Positions 1 through 9,919 are shown, counted from the stretch's first letter. The stretch is 64,000 nt of DNA from CAIMUS01 sp046347625 (GCA_046347625.1 JAXMFU010000001.1:1488001-1552000); one strand, 5' to 3'. The notes: generated by a model from the sequence alone, not told the origin. Numbers and translations: made by a program.

Positions 1-1
1 C

Positions 2-2041
2 AACTTCGCCGGTGAGATCGCGCGCGGCGAGTGGCTGGTGCACTGCGATGACGACGATCTTTACGCATTCGATCGGCTCGCGCGGCAACTGGCGGCGATG
101 CAGGCGACCGGTGCGGCGGTGAGTGGCTCGAGCCGTGTGCATTTCTACGAAGCGGAGAGCGGCCGTTGCTGGGAATACCGTTATGAGGGTGGACGCCGGC
201 CCTGGGTGTATGGCGCGACGCTCGCCTACAGGCGCGAATTCTGGCGCCGCCATCCCTTTCCATCCCTCGATACGAGCGAGGACAACGGTTTTGTCTGGGC
301 CGCATCGGCGCACGAGGTACTGGACCTGGACGATCCGGGACTCTGCCTGTGTGCGATCCATCGAGGTAATACCAGCGCCAAGAACACCCGCGGCGCCTGG
401 TGGCGGCCGATACACCTGCCGGAAATCTGGCGGACGGCGGTCGACACCGGCCCGCGCGAACCGCCGCCCCGACCGTCGGCCAATCACCTGATCCGCTCTG
501 GAGACAGCATGATCACCGTCAACCCCACCGACGCCCGCTCAACGTTTAAGCATCCGCCGCGCCAGGATATACCGACGATCGCGGTCGCCCGCACAACCGA
601 CCTGGAACTGCCCGAATACCGTGCCTTCGACGCCGACCGGCGGCTTCCCCGCATGCGTCGATGGGAGTTGCCCTTCGTCCTGTTTCAGTCGCGGCTTGCG
701 AACACCATGGCGGTGTTGGATTGCACCATCAATCCGGTCGATTTCGGCGCCCGGCTCGGCCGGCTGTATCCGCATGTCCTTTACCGTCACTGGAACCCGA
801 TCCAGAACGGCCGTTTTTGTCTCCCGCTCGGTGTTCCCGATGAAGCGTTCGACCGGGTCTTCTGCGTCAACACGCTGGAGCATTTGCTGCGCCCTCAGCG
901 GGAGGCGCTGCTCCAGGCGCTGGCGAAAAAACTCAAGCCGGGAGGCTGGCTGGCGCTGACCTCCGATTATTACTTCGACTCCTTTTGGAGCGATCGGGCG
1001 TTTCTTGCCGCCGGCATGCTGCGGGCCGATCGCCGGGAAGTGTTTAACGGGTTCAACAAAGTGACCATCGACGAATGGGCCGAATTGGGCGCGGCATGCG
1101 GCGTGTTTCCGCGGGTCGACGCCTGGGAGAATCCCACCGAGGATGACCCAACCCTGTTTCGACAGGCGCCGCCGTTTCCCCATGCCTGCATCGGCGGCGT
1201 GTTTCAGAAAGGCCGAGAGTCCGGAATGTTGCCCGGCCGGCGCATTCTGCTGGCGCTGCTCACCTGGAACACCAAAGACGTGAGTCTGGACTCGGTGCAT
1301 GCCTATCTGCGGGAAGCGAAGCTGCTGCAGCGGCTGGGGCAGGAGCCCTATCTTTGCGTCTGCGATAACGGCTCGACCGACGGGACGGCGGCGGCGTTAA
1401 GGGAACTGCAAGCGGAAATCGACATCCCGCACCGGTTTATTTGCAACGACTCGAACCGAGGCAATTCCGTCGCCCGCAACCAGATTATCGACTATCTGCT
1501 GGAGTGCGGTGCCGATTACCTGTTGTTTATGGATGGCGACATCGAAATCGTGCCTTTTTCCAGCTTCGCCATGCTGCGCTACCTGGAGAATCAAGGGGAG
1601 CGACTGGGCTGTATCGGCGCATGCTCGGCCGGACAGACACCCTATCGTGAGCGGGCGAGCGCTGCTTTTTACAGCATCGAACAGGTGGAGACGACCAACC
1701 TGGTCGCCTGGACCCAATACGGCATGTTCCGTCGGCAACTCTTCGAGGAGGGCATCCGCTTCGACGAGGCCGGACCCTTCACCGGCCCCGGCTGGGGTTT
1801 CGAGGACAACGATCTTGCTTTTCAAATCGACCTCAAAGCTTATGCCAATCAGCGTTTTTTCGGGATGACCTATTTGCACCGGGATGCGCGCTCCTCCGTG
1901 AGAATCATGAAAAGTCTCGGCTTGGATGTACATTCGCTGTACACCGAACGCAAGCGCTATATGATCGACAAATGGGCCGGCGTGCCGCCGATCGACAACG
2001 GTCCTCTTCGGTATGTCCGAGAGGTACAAATTCGGCTGTAG
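2..2041 (+). CDS. Glycosyltransferase / methyltransferase / glycosyltransferase fusion, 5' partial
   Basis: The reading frame is open from base 2, so the gene starts upstream of the window. The first ~150 residues are the end of a GT-A domain with a metal-binding acidic cluster (CDDDDLY) and an acceptor-side EDNGFVW segment. The middle (about residues 195-400) resembles a SAM-dependent methyltransferase of the Methyltransf_11 type (VNTLEHLL, LKPGGWLAL). The last third is a second GT2 domain with DNGSTDG, a DGD metal motif (FMDGDIEI) and GWGFEDNDLA. Such chains usually assemble repeats of surface polysaccharides in the cytoplasm, with the methyltransferase capping or decorating sugars. The ATG near 510 could start a separate protein, but no stop separates the parts, so a fusion is the simplest reading. 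The next gene is convergent. Confidence 0.8.
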   Translation, partial: NFAGEIARGEWLVHCDDDDLYAFDRLARQLAAMQATGAAVSGSSRVHFYEAESGRCWEYRYEGGRRPWVYGATLAYRREFWRRHPFPSLDTSEDNGFVWAASAHEVLDLDDPGLCLCAIHRGNTSAKNTRGAWWRPIHLPEIWRTAVDTGPREPPPRPSANHLIRSGDSMITVNPTDARSTFKHPPRQDIPTIAVARTTDLELPEYRAFDADRRLPRMRRWELPFVLFQSRLANTMAVLDCTINPVDFGARLGRLYPHVLYRHWNPIQNGRFCLPLGVPDEAFDRVFCVNTLEHLLRPQREALLQALAKKLKPGGWLALTSDYYFDSFWSDRAFLAAGMLRADRREVFNGFNKVTIDEWAELGAACGVFPRVDAWENPTEDDPTLFRQAPPFPHACIGGVFQKGRESGMLPGRRILLALLTWNTKDVSLDSVHAYLREAKLLQRLGQEPYLCVCDNGSTDGTAAALRELQAEIDIPHRFICNDSNRGNSVARNQIIDYLLECGADYLLFMDGDIEIVPFSSFAMLRYLENQGERLGCIGACSAGQTPYRERASAAFYSIEQVETTNLVAWTQYGMFRRQLFEEGIRFDEAGPFTGPGWGFEDNDLAFQIDLKAYANQRFFGMTYLHRDARSSVRIMKSLGLDVHSLYTERKRYMIDKWAGVPPIDNGPLRYVREVQIRL

Positions 2042-2063
2042 CCGGACTCGCTAAAGTAGCTAC

Positions 2064-2909
2064 TTAAGCCTCGCTCCGCAGTAAAGTGAGCAGGACTTCA
2101 GGTTCCACCGGTTTGACCAGATGGTGGGTGAAGCTGGCTTCCTGTACCTGCTGCCGCGTCGCCTCACCGCCATAGCCGGTTAAGGCAATCAGCCGCGGAG
2201 GGGAGCCGTCGGGCGGCTGCGCGCGCAGCCGGTGGGCGACCTCGTAGCCATCCATTCCGGGCATGCCAAGATCCAGCAATACGATTTGGGGTCGAAACTG
2301 GTGGGCCAGCTTCAGGGCGGCCTGGCCGGTGGTGGCCGCTTTCACCTCGAACCCTTCCAATTGCAACAATATGGCCAGGCTCTCCGCCACATCCGGGTCA
2401 TCATCGACCAGCAAGACACGTGGAGTGGGCGCCGGCTGGGCTGTCACCGCAGGCATTACGGTTTCGACGGGCGATGTGCCCGCGGCCCGGACCGGCAGCC
2501 GGACCGTAAACTCGGCCCCCTGACCCGGTCCGGCACTGTGGGCCTCCACGCGTCCGCCATGCAGTTCGACCAACCGCCGCACCAGCGTGAGGCCGATCCC
2601 TAAACCACCTTGGGATCGGTCCAGCGTACGTTCACCTTGTTCGAACAACTCGAAGGCCCGTGACAATAAGGCCGGTGACAGACCCGGTCCGTTATCGCGT
2701 ACCCGCACAGCGACTTCGGCACCCAGCACCTCGGCTTCCAGCTCGATCCGACCGCCCGTTTCGGTGTACTTGGCGGCATTGTCCAGGAGATTGAGCAATA
2801 CCTGCACCAGCCGCACCGGGTCACCTTCCAGCCACACCGGCGAATCGGGCATTGTAAGCTGAAACCGATGCTGCCGGGCATCGAACAACGGCTGGGCAGC
2901 AATTCTCAT
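2064..2909 (-). pseudogene. Hybrid sensor histidine kinase, 3' fragment (HATPase + receiver), cut off by an IS
   Basis: This is the distal part of the kinase whose first part lies at 4323-7008. It has an HATPase_c domain with N box (NLLDNAAKYT), G1 (DNGPGLS) and G2 (GLGIGLTLV), then a receiver domain (LLVDDDPD, phospho-acceptor Asp in LLDLGMPGMDG, conserved Lys in HHLVKPVEP). The first few codons of this open frame come from the IS end. Removing the IS and one copy of its 9-bp duplication joins it in frame to the upstream half (reads VDAAQ-PLFDA). The ATP-binding and receiver modules are therefore separated from the sensor and His-containing half. Read alone it has no HisKA domain and probably cannot signal. 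No gene lies close downstream; 2042-2063 separates it from the convergent glycosyltransferase. Confidence 0.85.
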
Positions 2910-4322
2910 TTTGGCGATTTCACCCTGTTTCTAGTGGCGGGGGAGCCGGCTCGAAGCTTTGCAGCATGAACGTCATCAAGGCTCCCCAGCTCTCGAAGCA
3001 CAGGTAACTCGTCAAGGTGCGGATGTCACTGAACAAGCGTTTTCGCGAGGGCAGCTTCTGGCGCAGCAGTTGATATTGGTCGTCCATCCATTCCAATACG
3101 GTGTGGACCAGAAAGGCCAAGAGGATGAGACTGGCCAATAACGATGACAACTGCTGCTGACCGTGACCGTAGTTGTGCTCGAAGTGATAACCCTTGGTTT
3201 TCAACGTGTTGTTGTTTTCATTTTCGATTTTCCAGCGGCAGCGCCCGGCCGCGACGACCTCCAGCACGGTCCGGTCATTGAGCGCCAGGGACGTCGCAAA
3301 GGCGTTGTGATAGAGCACGTTACCGTGCTCATCAGTGGTCGTGAGCTCGCACCAGTTAACCCGCAGCGCGTCCTCTCCCTCCCGCAAGGGAATCGACTCG
3401 GCATAGCGATAGGTGTCGATCTCGCGGCGTTGGCCGGTCCAACGGCGCCGGACCACGGTACGCACCGCGCCGCTGCGCTGGAGAAAGTCCACCCACTCGT
3501 ACACCGTAGCGTGGGAGTCGGGCTTGCACACCAGGATGAAGCCCATTCCCTGCTGCAGCACGTCGCGGCAAAAGGGTTCATGGCAGTACAGATCGTCCCC
3601 CAGCAGGGTGACGCCCAACGGACGATAGTCGGCGCCCCAGCGGGCCAGCCAGCGCTTGGCGGCGTTGAGTTCGCAATCTTGCTTCTCCGCGCCATCCTGG
3701 GGGCGGACATATTCGGGCGCCAGCGGAATGACTTTATCCAACCCCGGCTTGACCAGCACCGGGGTCAAGGCGGTATGGGAATACGTCACCTGACCGTTGG
3801 TGTGGTGTCGGCTCGAACACTGCGGGCAATGGATGGCGCGCGAGGAAAAATACTCCGTGCCATCCAGGGCGAGCAGCAGCGTCTGGTTCACGGCGCGGTA
3901 GCGGTCGATGACGCCCGCTTGGTTCAAGGCCTCGAACAGGTAGGAAAACATCGGCGTCACCTGACTCGGTGGGGTGGCATCGAGCAAGTGGCGAATCTGA
4001 TTGTCGCAGGGAATTTGATGGACCCCAAAGAGCGTTTGGGCGTTACTGATCCCATGGGCTTGCTCCAAGCTGCGCTGGTATTCCAAAAAGGAAGGACTTT
4101 GCATGAAAAACACGGAGAAGGCGCTCAGCCCTGCGTCCACCACCGTGTAGCGAGTGTTCTTCCCCTGGCGCGGGTCGGTAAACTGCTCGAAGGTCCGGCG
4201 AAGTTGGTGGGTGATGTCGTCCAACGTCAAGACAAAGGGGCCAAACGGTACGCTCATTAAGGGACTTCCGGTCAAGGTGATGCGGCTACTCTAGCGCGTC
4301 ATCGCCAAAATGAGAATTGCTG
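2897..4322 (-). mobile_element. Insertion sequence, copy 1 (1,426 bp, complete, 9-bp target duplication)
   Basis: The ends are inverted repeats of 22 bp starting CAGCAATTCTCATTTTGGC. The element is flanked by the 9-bp direct repeat acggctggg at 2888-2896 and 4323-4331. It carries one transposase gene and interrupts a sensor kinase gene. Copy 2 at 30818-32243 has the same length and encodes an identical transposase, so transposition was recent. The 9-bp duplication and single DDE transposase suit the IS4 superfamily (possibly ISNCY-type); the exact family is not certain from sequence alone. Confidence 0.95.
2920..4257 (-). CDS. DDE transposase of IS copy 1
   Basis: About 445 residues from the ATG at 4257, which follows a GGAAG-like ribosome site; an upstream TTG would add six residues. 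The catalytic triad is visible: Asp in LALDGTEYF, Asp in LLGDDLYCHEPF and Glu in WKIENENNN, the last followed by a conserved GYHFEHNYGHG. A CPQCSSRHH segment near residue 150 looks like a small zinc-binding site. Cuts and rejoins DNA at the IS ends. The protein is identical to that of copy 2, with no stops or frameshifts, so it is probably active. Expression could come from the IS itself or from the kinase promoter, since both point leftward. Confidence 0.9.
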   Translation of the reverse strand: MSVPFGPFVLTLDDITHQLRRTFEQFTDPRQGKNTRYTVVDAGLSAFSVFFMQSPSFLEYQRSLEQAHGISNAQTLFGVHQIPCDNQIRHLLDATPPSQVTPMFSYLFEALNQAGVIDRYRAVNQTLLLALDGTEYFSSRAIHCPQCSSRHHTNGQVTYSHTALTPVLVKPGLDKVIPLAPEYVRPQDGAEKQDCELNAAKRWLARWGADYRPLGVTLLGDDLYCHEPFCRDVLQQGMGFILVCKPDSHATVYEWVDFLQRSGAVRTVVRRRWTGQRREIDTYRYAESIPLREGEDALRVNWCELTTTDEHGNVLYHNAFATSLALNDRTVLEVVAAGRCRWKIENENNNTLKTKGYHFEHNYGHGQQQLSSLLASLILLAFLVHTVLEWMDDQYQLLRQKLPSRKRLFSDIRTLTSYLCFESWGALMTFMLQSFEPAPPPLETG

Positions 4323-7008
4323 ACGGCTGGGCGGCGTCCACCGCCTGCTGGACAATCGCCGCCAGTTCGACCGGCTCTTGCTGCAAGGTGATCTGGCCCC
4401 GGACCAGGCGGGCGCTGTCGAGGAGATCATCCACCAGTCGGGCCAGGTGCTTGACCTGGCGCTCGATGACATTGCGGGCCCACTGTTGCTTAGGTTCGGC
4501 CGGACCCAGCCGGTTCAGAATCTGTACGGCACTGCGGATCGGGGCAAGCGGATTACGCAGCTCATGGGCCAACATGGCCAGGAATTCATCCTTGCACTGA
4601 TCGGCCTGCCGCAGCGCGGCTTCGGCCTGCTTGAGTTCGGTAATATCCAGCAGACAGCCGGCGTAGCCGAGACAGTCGCCGATGACGCTGAAGCGCGGTT
4701 GCCCGGAGGATTTCATCCAGCGGTAGTACCCATCCTTGCGGCGCCATCGCACCTGGGTTTCGAACGGTGCCCGCTGTGCCAGCGCGCGCTGATAGAGATC
4801 GAGGTAGACTTGGCGGTCTTCCGGATGGATGGAGCCGATCCAGTTCTGCTTGCGGACCGAGGTTTCCTCTACGCCGAAAAAAGTCGCATAGGCTTGATTG
4901 ATGAACTCGTAGTCGCCGTCCGGTCCCGCCACCCAGATCAGGACGGGCGCGCTATTGGCCAGGGTGGCAAACCGCCGTTCGCTCTCGCGCAGGGACTGCT
5001 CGGCCCGTTTACGTTCGGTGATGTCGCGCACGATGGCCCACATGCCGGTGGGTCGCCCCGCCGAATCCCGCAACAAGATGCCTCGCAGTTCGACCGGAAA
5101 AATGCTTCCGTCTTGCCGCCGATATTCCTTTTCATAAATATCGGAGTAGCCTCGCGTGAGGATTTGCTGTTCTACAATTCCGGCCTCGATGTCGTGCCAT
5201 TTCTCCGGTGTGAGTTCTTGGTACATCAATTGGCGCAGTGCGTCTTCCGGGTACCCCAGCATTTCTTGATAGGTTTGATTGAACTCCTGGATGTGGCCGG
5301 CCATATCGACCTGGACGAACGCGTCTCTCATAGACTCATGAAGACGGCGGTATTTCGACTCACTTTCCCGCCACGCTTCTTCCGCCCGTTTGCGGTCGGT
5401 AATATCGATCTGGATGCCATACATACCAGCCGGTTTGCCCATCGGGTCGTAGCGCATCTTGCCGACATTGTGCACCCAGTGAAGGCTGCCATCCGGCCAT
5501 ACCACGCGACATTCGACATTCAGGTCACGGCCCTGCACGACGGCTTCATCCATCTGCTGTTTCAGCTTGGCACGGTCGTCAGGGTGTACGCACGTCAACC
5601 ATTGCTCGTAGTGGGCTTCCACACTCCCCGGCATCAACCCCAGGAGGCGATAGTTTTCTTCCGACCAGACCGCACGGTTGGTTTCGACATTCCACTCCCA
5701 GGCGCCGGCACGCGCCGCGCTCAAGGCCAACGTCAGCCGTTGTTCGCTCTGGTGCAATGCCTCCTCCGCCTGCTTGAGCGGGGTGATATCGCGGGCTGTG
5801 ACCACCACGCCCGTGATCTCATCCTGTTCATTCCGGTAGGGCGAATAGATCACGTCGAGAAACTGGCGGCCGCTGGCGGTGAATTCGAACCAGGACTGGT
5901 AATGCTCGGTTTGGCCCTGGAGACAGCGATCCAAGCGGGGTTGGATCACACCTTGAAAGACCGCCTCCCCCAGCACGGCGGCGACGGAATGTCCGACAAT
6001 AGCGGTTTCCGGTTTACCGGTCCGACGCCTATATTCGGCATTGACGAACTGATAGCGGTACTGGCGATCGACCAATGACACGGAGTCAGGGAAAGCCGCC
6101 ACGATCTGCTGATACTGACGCAGGGTGTGCTCGGCGGCTTTGTCGGTCCGGAGATCGCGGCTGACAGTGGCCAGGCAGGTCGGCTGACCGGTTTCAGGAT
6201 CGTCCAAGCGGAAGATCTGCCACCAGACAGGGATCGGTTCCCCGGTCCGGAAATGGCGAAAACGAAATTCACCGGCCCAGCGCCCTTCACGCTGGACCGT
6301 GGACAACACCGTCTCCTGGGCAAACGTACGGTCTTCCGGGAACAGATAATCCTCGATCCGGGTCGCCCGCACCGCCGCCTCATCGGCCAGTCCGACCAAC
6401 TGCCGACCGGCCCGATTCAGATACCAGGCCCGCCGATCCAGCCGGGCCAGACCGATGAACTCGGCCGAGTTCTCCACCAGTTGAAACAACCGAGTCATCC
6501 GGGCCTCGGCGTAGCAAGGTACAGTGACCTCCTGGACGACCAGGTGCAGGCCATTCACCTGTCCGTCCGCATTTTTGAGTGGACATCCGCTGATCCGCCA
6601 GCGCTGTCGTTGGCCGGAGGGGAAAGCGGTGTTCCCGCTCAGTTCCAGGTCGTGGAAGGGTTGTCCTGTGCGGAGCGCTTGTCGGGCGGCACCCTCCAGG
6701 TCATCGGCAAGGTGCGGGAGAATCTCACGCAGGGACTTGCCCAGGGGCGCTTCCACGGGGCGGCGGTTCATTTTCGCCAGCGCGGCATTGAGCCGGACAC
6801 AGCGTAGATCGGTATCGAGCCGGCACAATCCGAACGGCGCACTGGCATAGTAGGCGTCGATCTCGGCCAAGGCCTGCTGCGCCGGCGCTTGGGCGGCAAG
6901 GCGGGCGCGCCGGGACCGGAGATGAGCGATCCCATTCCAGAGGAGTAACCCGAAAATCAAGCCGCCCAGCAACCCAGTCCAGAGCCCATTCAGGGTGATC
7001 AGTGGCAT
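4291..7008 (-). pseudogene. Hybrid sensor histidine kinase, 5' fragment (membrane anchor, six PAS, HisKA)
   Basis: The start is placed at the ATG at 7008, which follows a GGGGGAG stretch; the GTG at 7032 is less likely. One membrane helix lies near residues 10-30, followed by six PAS-type sensor modules (for example AFPDSVSLVDRQYRYQFVNA and APVLIWVAGPDG) with PAC segments (TDRKRAEEA), then a HisKA helix with the phospho-accepting His in LAMLAHELRNPLAPI. The frame runs into the IS at 4322, so the protein ends shortly after HisKA with residues encoded by the IS. The uninterrupted protein would have been about 1,169 residues. Redox or small-ligand sensing is suggested by the PAS array but no ligand residue is certain. 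No dedicated response regulator gene is adjacent. Confidence 0.88.
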
Positions 7009-7299
7009 TGCTCCCCCATGCGCTGCAGTCACGGGTTATTCCAGGCGGAAGATCGCCGTGACAGCGGTCTGAGAGTCATCAAATGATAATGTTATGTGGA
7101 ATACAAGCCAGTGTAGCGGGTTAAAACTGGGCTGTCACGGCGGTAGTTCTCTTGAGCCGCTCATAATGCCGGTTTTCGGTTCCGCCGGGAGGCGGGACGA
7201 AACTGCGTACGGCGGCGACTCAACCGCACATCGTGAACAATTATTAACCGACTCCCGCTCCGGCGTAAATACAGCTATGTTAGCTCGGTAATTGCCGAG

Positions 7300-7680
7300 A
7301 TGTGCTGTATAACTTCATGTGCCATAAACTGGACCACCGGGACGCCGAACTGTTACCCGACCTGCCGACGCTGGGGGCCCGCCGGCGCTTGGGCGCGCCG
7401 GCGCGCCGCCCTGAAGCAGGCGAACCTGGCGCGTCTGCTTGGCAAAAAGCAACAATATATTTCGAGCTTGGAGCACGATCGCATCGAGTCTCCCACGCGA
7501 GCGGTCTTGGCGGCGCTCGCCGCGCGCCTGGCGGTCTCTCCGGCCTGGCTGATGTATGGAGCGGCGGCAGTGCTCATCGCGGCCGAGCGCGCGCTCCTTG
7601 AGGACTATCGGCACTTGGGGGACCGCGACCGCGCGCTCGTACGTTGTCTGGTACAGACACTGCGCCACTTGCCACCGTAG
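7300..7680 (+). pseudogene. XRE-family helix-turn-helix regulator, probably frameshifted near its N-terminus
   Basis: The downstream part is a clear HTH_3 domain: ANLARLLGKKQQYISSLE with recognition helix, then PTRAVLAALAARLAVSPAWL. In this frame the first ~30 residues are unlike any regulator (Cys/Trp rich). The next frame from the ATG at 7317 reads a sensible beginning, LLPDLPTLGARRRL. The two coherent halves meet around 7385-7410 in a GC-rich repeat of gcgcgccgg, so one or two bases seem gained or lost. A family member would be about 115-120 residues and bind an operator as a dimer. No partner gene (for example a HipA-type toxin) is beside it. A sequencing error in the GC-rich stretch is the alternative. 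Confidence 0.55.
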
Positions 7681-8232
7681 CCTGAACTCCAGGCCATGTC
7701 CCTGAGCGAGCCCGAACGTCATTAAGATTGGGATCACCCGGTCGCCTGGATGACACGGGAGGACGATTTCTGACATTCTCTGTCGTTTCCGGCCCGCGTG
7801 AGTAGCCGCTCCGCACGGTCGGGCTTTGGGCCTTTTTCAAAAAGCGCGGGATTTCAAGGACTCAGCCAGCGGTGCGCCGACCCGACGCAAGCCTTCCACC
7901 TGGCATGGAAGCTGCTTTTACGTACCGTACAGGGATGTTGAAATCCTCCTTTGGTGGTGTTGTGACGCCGGCGGTCCCTGCTCAGTCTCCCGTGCCGCCG
8001 GCTTTTTTCTGCCATATCACTGGATTCGCGTCTGTCGCGCAGGCGGGTGTTCAGTTAACCGGGTTTCATCTTCCGATCTTCCGCCCCGATCCCGCCGGTT
8101 CGGCAAGTCCTCGGCACAGCATGGAGCGACGCTTTCCTTATGAACACGCGTTGGACTTGCACGCCTGTCAGGCACCTTTGCTCACCTCGTTAAATTTTAC
8201 GGTGGCGACACTATGCCCATCTGGACGCCTGG
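7681..8232. other. Intergenic stretch without a supportable gene
   Basis: Open frames exist on both strands, but their composition is repetitive in Ser/Arg/Pro and no domain is recognisable. They also run into the opposite strand of the hydrolase gene. I see no tRNA, strong terminator or IS end. Confidence 0.5.
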
Positions 8233-9150
8233 CTACTGAACCCTTGATTCTCCCGGTTTCTGTGCGGCGCGCGGCCGGACGGGAGTTTCTTCACGGCCAC
8301 CGAGCAGAAATCCGATCACATCGCGCCACCAGTCCCGGTCGATCGCCTCAAGCCAATCGTTATGACCGGCCCCGCCGATCCGCTTCAGTTGCTTGGGTGC
8401 GGACAAGGCATCGTACAAGGTCAGGCCGAAGCGGGCTGGGACAATATCGTCCCGCTCGGCGATCGCCACCACCACCGGCCGGTCGTAGGCGGCAAGATGG
8501 GCGACGCTATCGTAGCGATCGCGCAGGAGCCAACCGACGGGCAACCAGCGGTAATGGTAGACGGCGATATTTTCGAGTCGATCCCAGGGCGTAATGAGCA
8601 ACAGTCCGTCAATTCTGTCGGGTTGGCGGGCGCCGACGGCTGCCGCCACCCCGGCACCCAGGGACTCGCCAATGAGCAGTAGGGGCGCGCCGTAAAGCCG
8701 CCATGCGAGAAGGACGGTCTGTTCCGCATCGTCGACTAGAGAGCGCTCTCCCAACGGGCCGTCACGCGGACCATAACCGGGGTATTCGGCGAGGATCACC
8801 CGTAACCCCAACGGGATGAGAGCGGCGGCGTAAAAGTCGCGGTGGCCGGCATTGCCGGCATTACCGTGAAATACAATGACAGTGCCCTTTGCAGGTGCAG
8901 CAGGCTCGGCCACAAGACCTCGAAAGTCCTCTGCCGCCGGCCAGGCTTGAAGTCGGCTGGAAACCAGGTCCGCCACTGTCGCCTTCGTCGGAAAATACAA
9001 GAAGTAATCCTGGATCATGAGACATCCTGCCAGCATCGCCACACCGATGAGGAAAAACCACCGTTGGCACTTGAAAAGCATCATAGTCAGCCCGAATCGA
9101 GGGAATGCCATCACATGCAAGCGGCCTGTCACGTCGGCTTCCATAAGCAC
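8233..9150 (-). CDS. Alpha/beta hydrolase with lipoprotein-type signal
   Basis: The catalytic elements are complete: nucleophile Ser in IGESLGAG, acid Asp in AERDDIVP and His in GGAGHNDW, with oxyanion region VFHGNAGN. This pattern is the YfhR/BEM46-like group of serine hydrolases; the substrate is unknown. Near the N-terminus a hydrophobic helix (FFLIGVAMLAG) ends in the lipobox LAGC, so the mature protein is probably anchored by lipidated Cys outside the cytoplasmic membrane. The start is ambiguous: the ATG at 9144 has a TAGGG site upstream, while the internal Met-Met about 20 residues later would give a more typical signal peptide. The gene stands alone, with a leftward small-RNA or leader candidate 230 bases upstream. 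Confidence 0.8.
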   Translation of the reverse strand: MLMEADVTGRLHVMAFPRFGLTMMLFKCQRWFFLIGVAMLAGCLMIQDYFLYFPTKATVADLVSSRLQAWPAAEDFRGLVAEPAAPAKGTVIVFHGNAGNAGHRDFYAAALIPLGLRVILAEYPGYGPRDGPLGERSLVDDAEQTVLLAWRLYGAPLLLIGESLGAGVAAAVGARQPDRIDGLLLITPWDRLENIAVYHYRWLPVGWLLRDRYDSVAHLAAYDRPVVVAIAERDDIVPARFGLTLYDALSAPKQLKRIGGAGHNDWLEAIDRDWWRDVIGFLLGGREETPVRPRAAQKPGESRVQ

Positions 9151-9371
9151 GCCCTACAAAGTGGCAGCGGCGTCCCGCCGCTGATTTCCACCTCAAGCCT
9201 ATCACCGTCTATGTCCGGCTGCATCGCGGCTGGACGGTGGCCGAGGCGCTGACCGGGCGAAGGGAATCCCGCGCTGAACCGCTACGGCCGGCTCCTCACC
9301 CGCGGCGCCAAAGGGATGAGACGAGCACGACCTGCATGCTCCCGGCCGTGACCTCCGGCCCACGCCCCCGA

Positions 9372-9545
9372 TAATAAAAAAGCCAGCGGCCCGGAGGCGG
9401 CTGGCAGGGGGAGAAAAGACCTCATGGCGGAGTGTAAACGTGATCCTGAAAAACCCCCTTTAAAGGCCAGCCACCGGGAGAACGGGGCTGGCCACAGAGA
9501 AGGAGAGAGGAATTAACGGAGGAACACCTTATTGATTGTTAATGA
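9372..9545 (-). ncRNA. Candidate small RNA (or terminated leader) with two hairpins
   Basis: Reading leftward, a perfect TATAAT sits at 9556-9551, followed by a stretch with no open frame of note. It contains a strong hairpin at 9493-9465 (GGCCAGCC/GGCTGGCC arms) and then a terminator hairpin with a T-run at 9405-9375. The intervening strand is rich in CU (ttcctctctccttctc, cctcc), which could pair with ribosome-binding sites. The ~165-nt length suits a trans-acting sRNA. It could instead be an attenuated leader of the hydrolase downstream. The -35 box is weak. Confidence 0.4.
9375..9405 (-). terminator. Rho-independent terminator (leftward)
   Basis: On the minus strand the arms GCCAGC and GCTGGC, with an inner GCC/GGC pairing around a small loop, are followed directly by six Ts. 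On the plus strand the same bases are preceded, not followed, by A-rich sequence, so it works leftward only. Confidence 0.7.
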
Positions 9546-9550
9546 TGGCT

Positions 9551-9556
9551 ATTATA
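9551..9556 (-). promoter_or_regulatory. Perfect -10 box (TATAAT) upstream of the small-RNA candidate
   Basis: The minus strand reads cgcTATAATagcc. A TTACAA-like -35 lies about 20 bases upstream, which is longer than optimal, so the promoter may need an activator or be weak. Confidence 0.35.
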
Positions 9557-9665
9557 GCGGGAACGCTATCTGATGATTGTAAACGACTGTTACAACTACC
9601 TATCGCTATCTCTTCTCGCCGAGCACGCCATCAGGGTCACCGGGTTTGAAACGAGGTAACAACGC

Positions 9666-9697
9666 TTTTTTCCCCTCCTTTTCAAGGAGGGGAAAAA
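9666..9697. repeat. Perfect inverted repeat (T/CCCCTCCTT - AAGGAGGGG/A)
   Basis: Arms of about 14 bp surround a 3-base loop. T/A tracts lie inside the stem on both sides, so neither orientation gives a free T-tail; it is a symmetric hairpin rather than a standard terminator. Confidence 0.6.
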
Positions 9698-9885
9698 GGT
9701 AACCGAGGTGTACACGCAGGGAAAAAAGACGCACCTGTCACTTTGAGCCATCAAACCGGTCAACGCTCTAGCAACCTGTAGAAATCAAAGCTATACAGGT
9801 TGTTCGTACGATTGGCATAGCACTCCACTCGAGGGTGATCGCTCTATCGCCATGACGCCTCACGTATCGGTGAGGAGGTTCCGTG

Positions 9886-9918
9886 GCGGCTGGCATGGCG
9901 GCTGGCATGGCGGCTGGC
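9886..9918. repeat. 12-bp tandem repeat, GCGGCTGGCATG x 2.75
   Basis: Two full units and nine bases of a third lie immediately beyond the stop codon of the glycine-zipper lipoprotein gene. Confidence 0.8.
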
Positions 9919-9919
9919 T

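Noticed and set aside
4378..6078. Plus-strand open frame of 566 codons
   Set aside because: Antisense shadow of the PAS-rich kinase; no domains.
7872..8594. Plus-strand open frame of 240 codons
   Set aside because: Its second half is antisense to the hydrolase and the first half has no motif or ribosome site.
9186..9260. Coding-like stretch KPITVYVRLHRGWTVAEALT
   Set aside because: Resembles a phage or AP2-type protein fragment, but it is only ~25 codons long with no start or stop context, so it is not reported as a gene.
9666..9697. Rho-independent terminator
   Set aside because: The T and A tracts are part of the stem; neither strand has a T-run after the hairpin.
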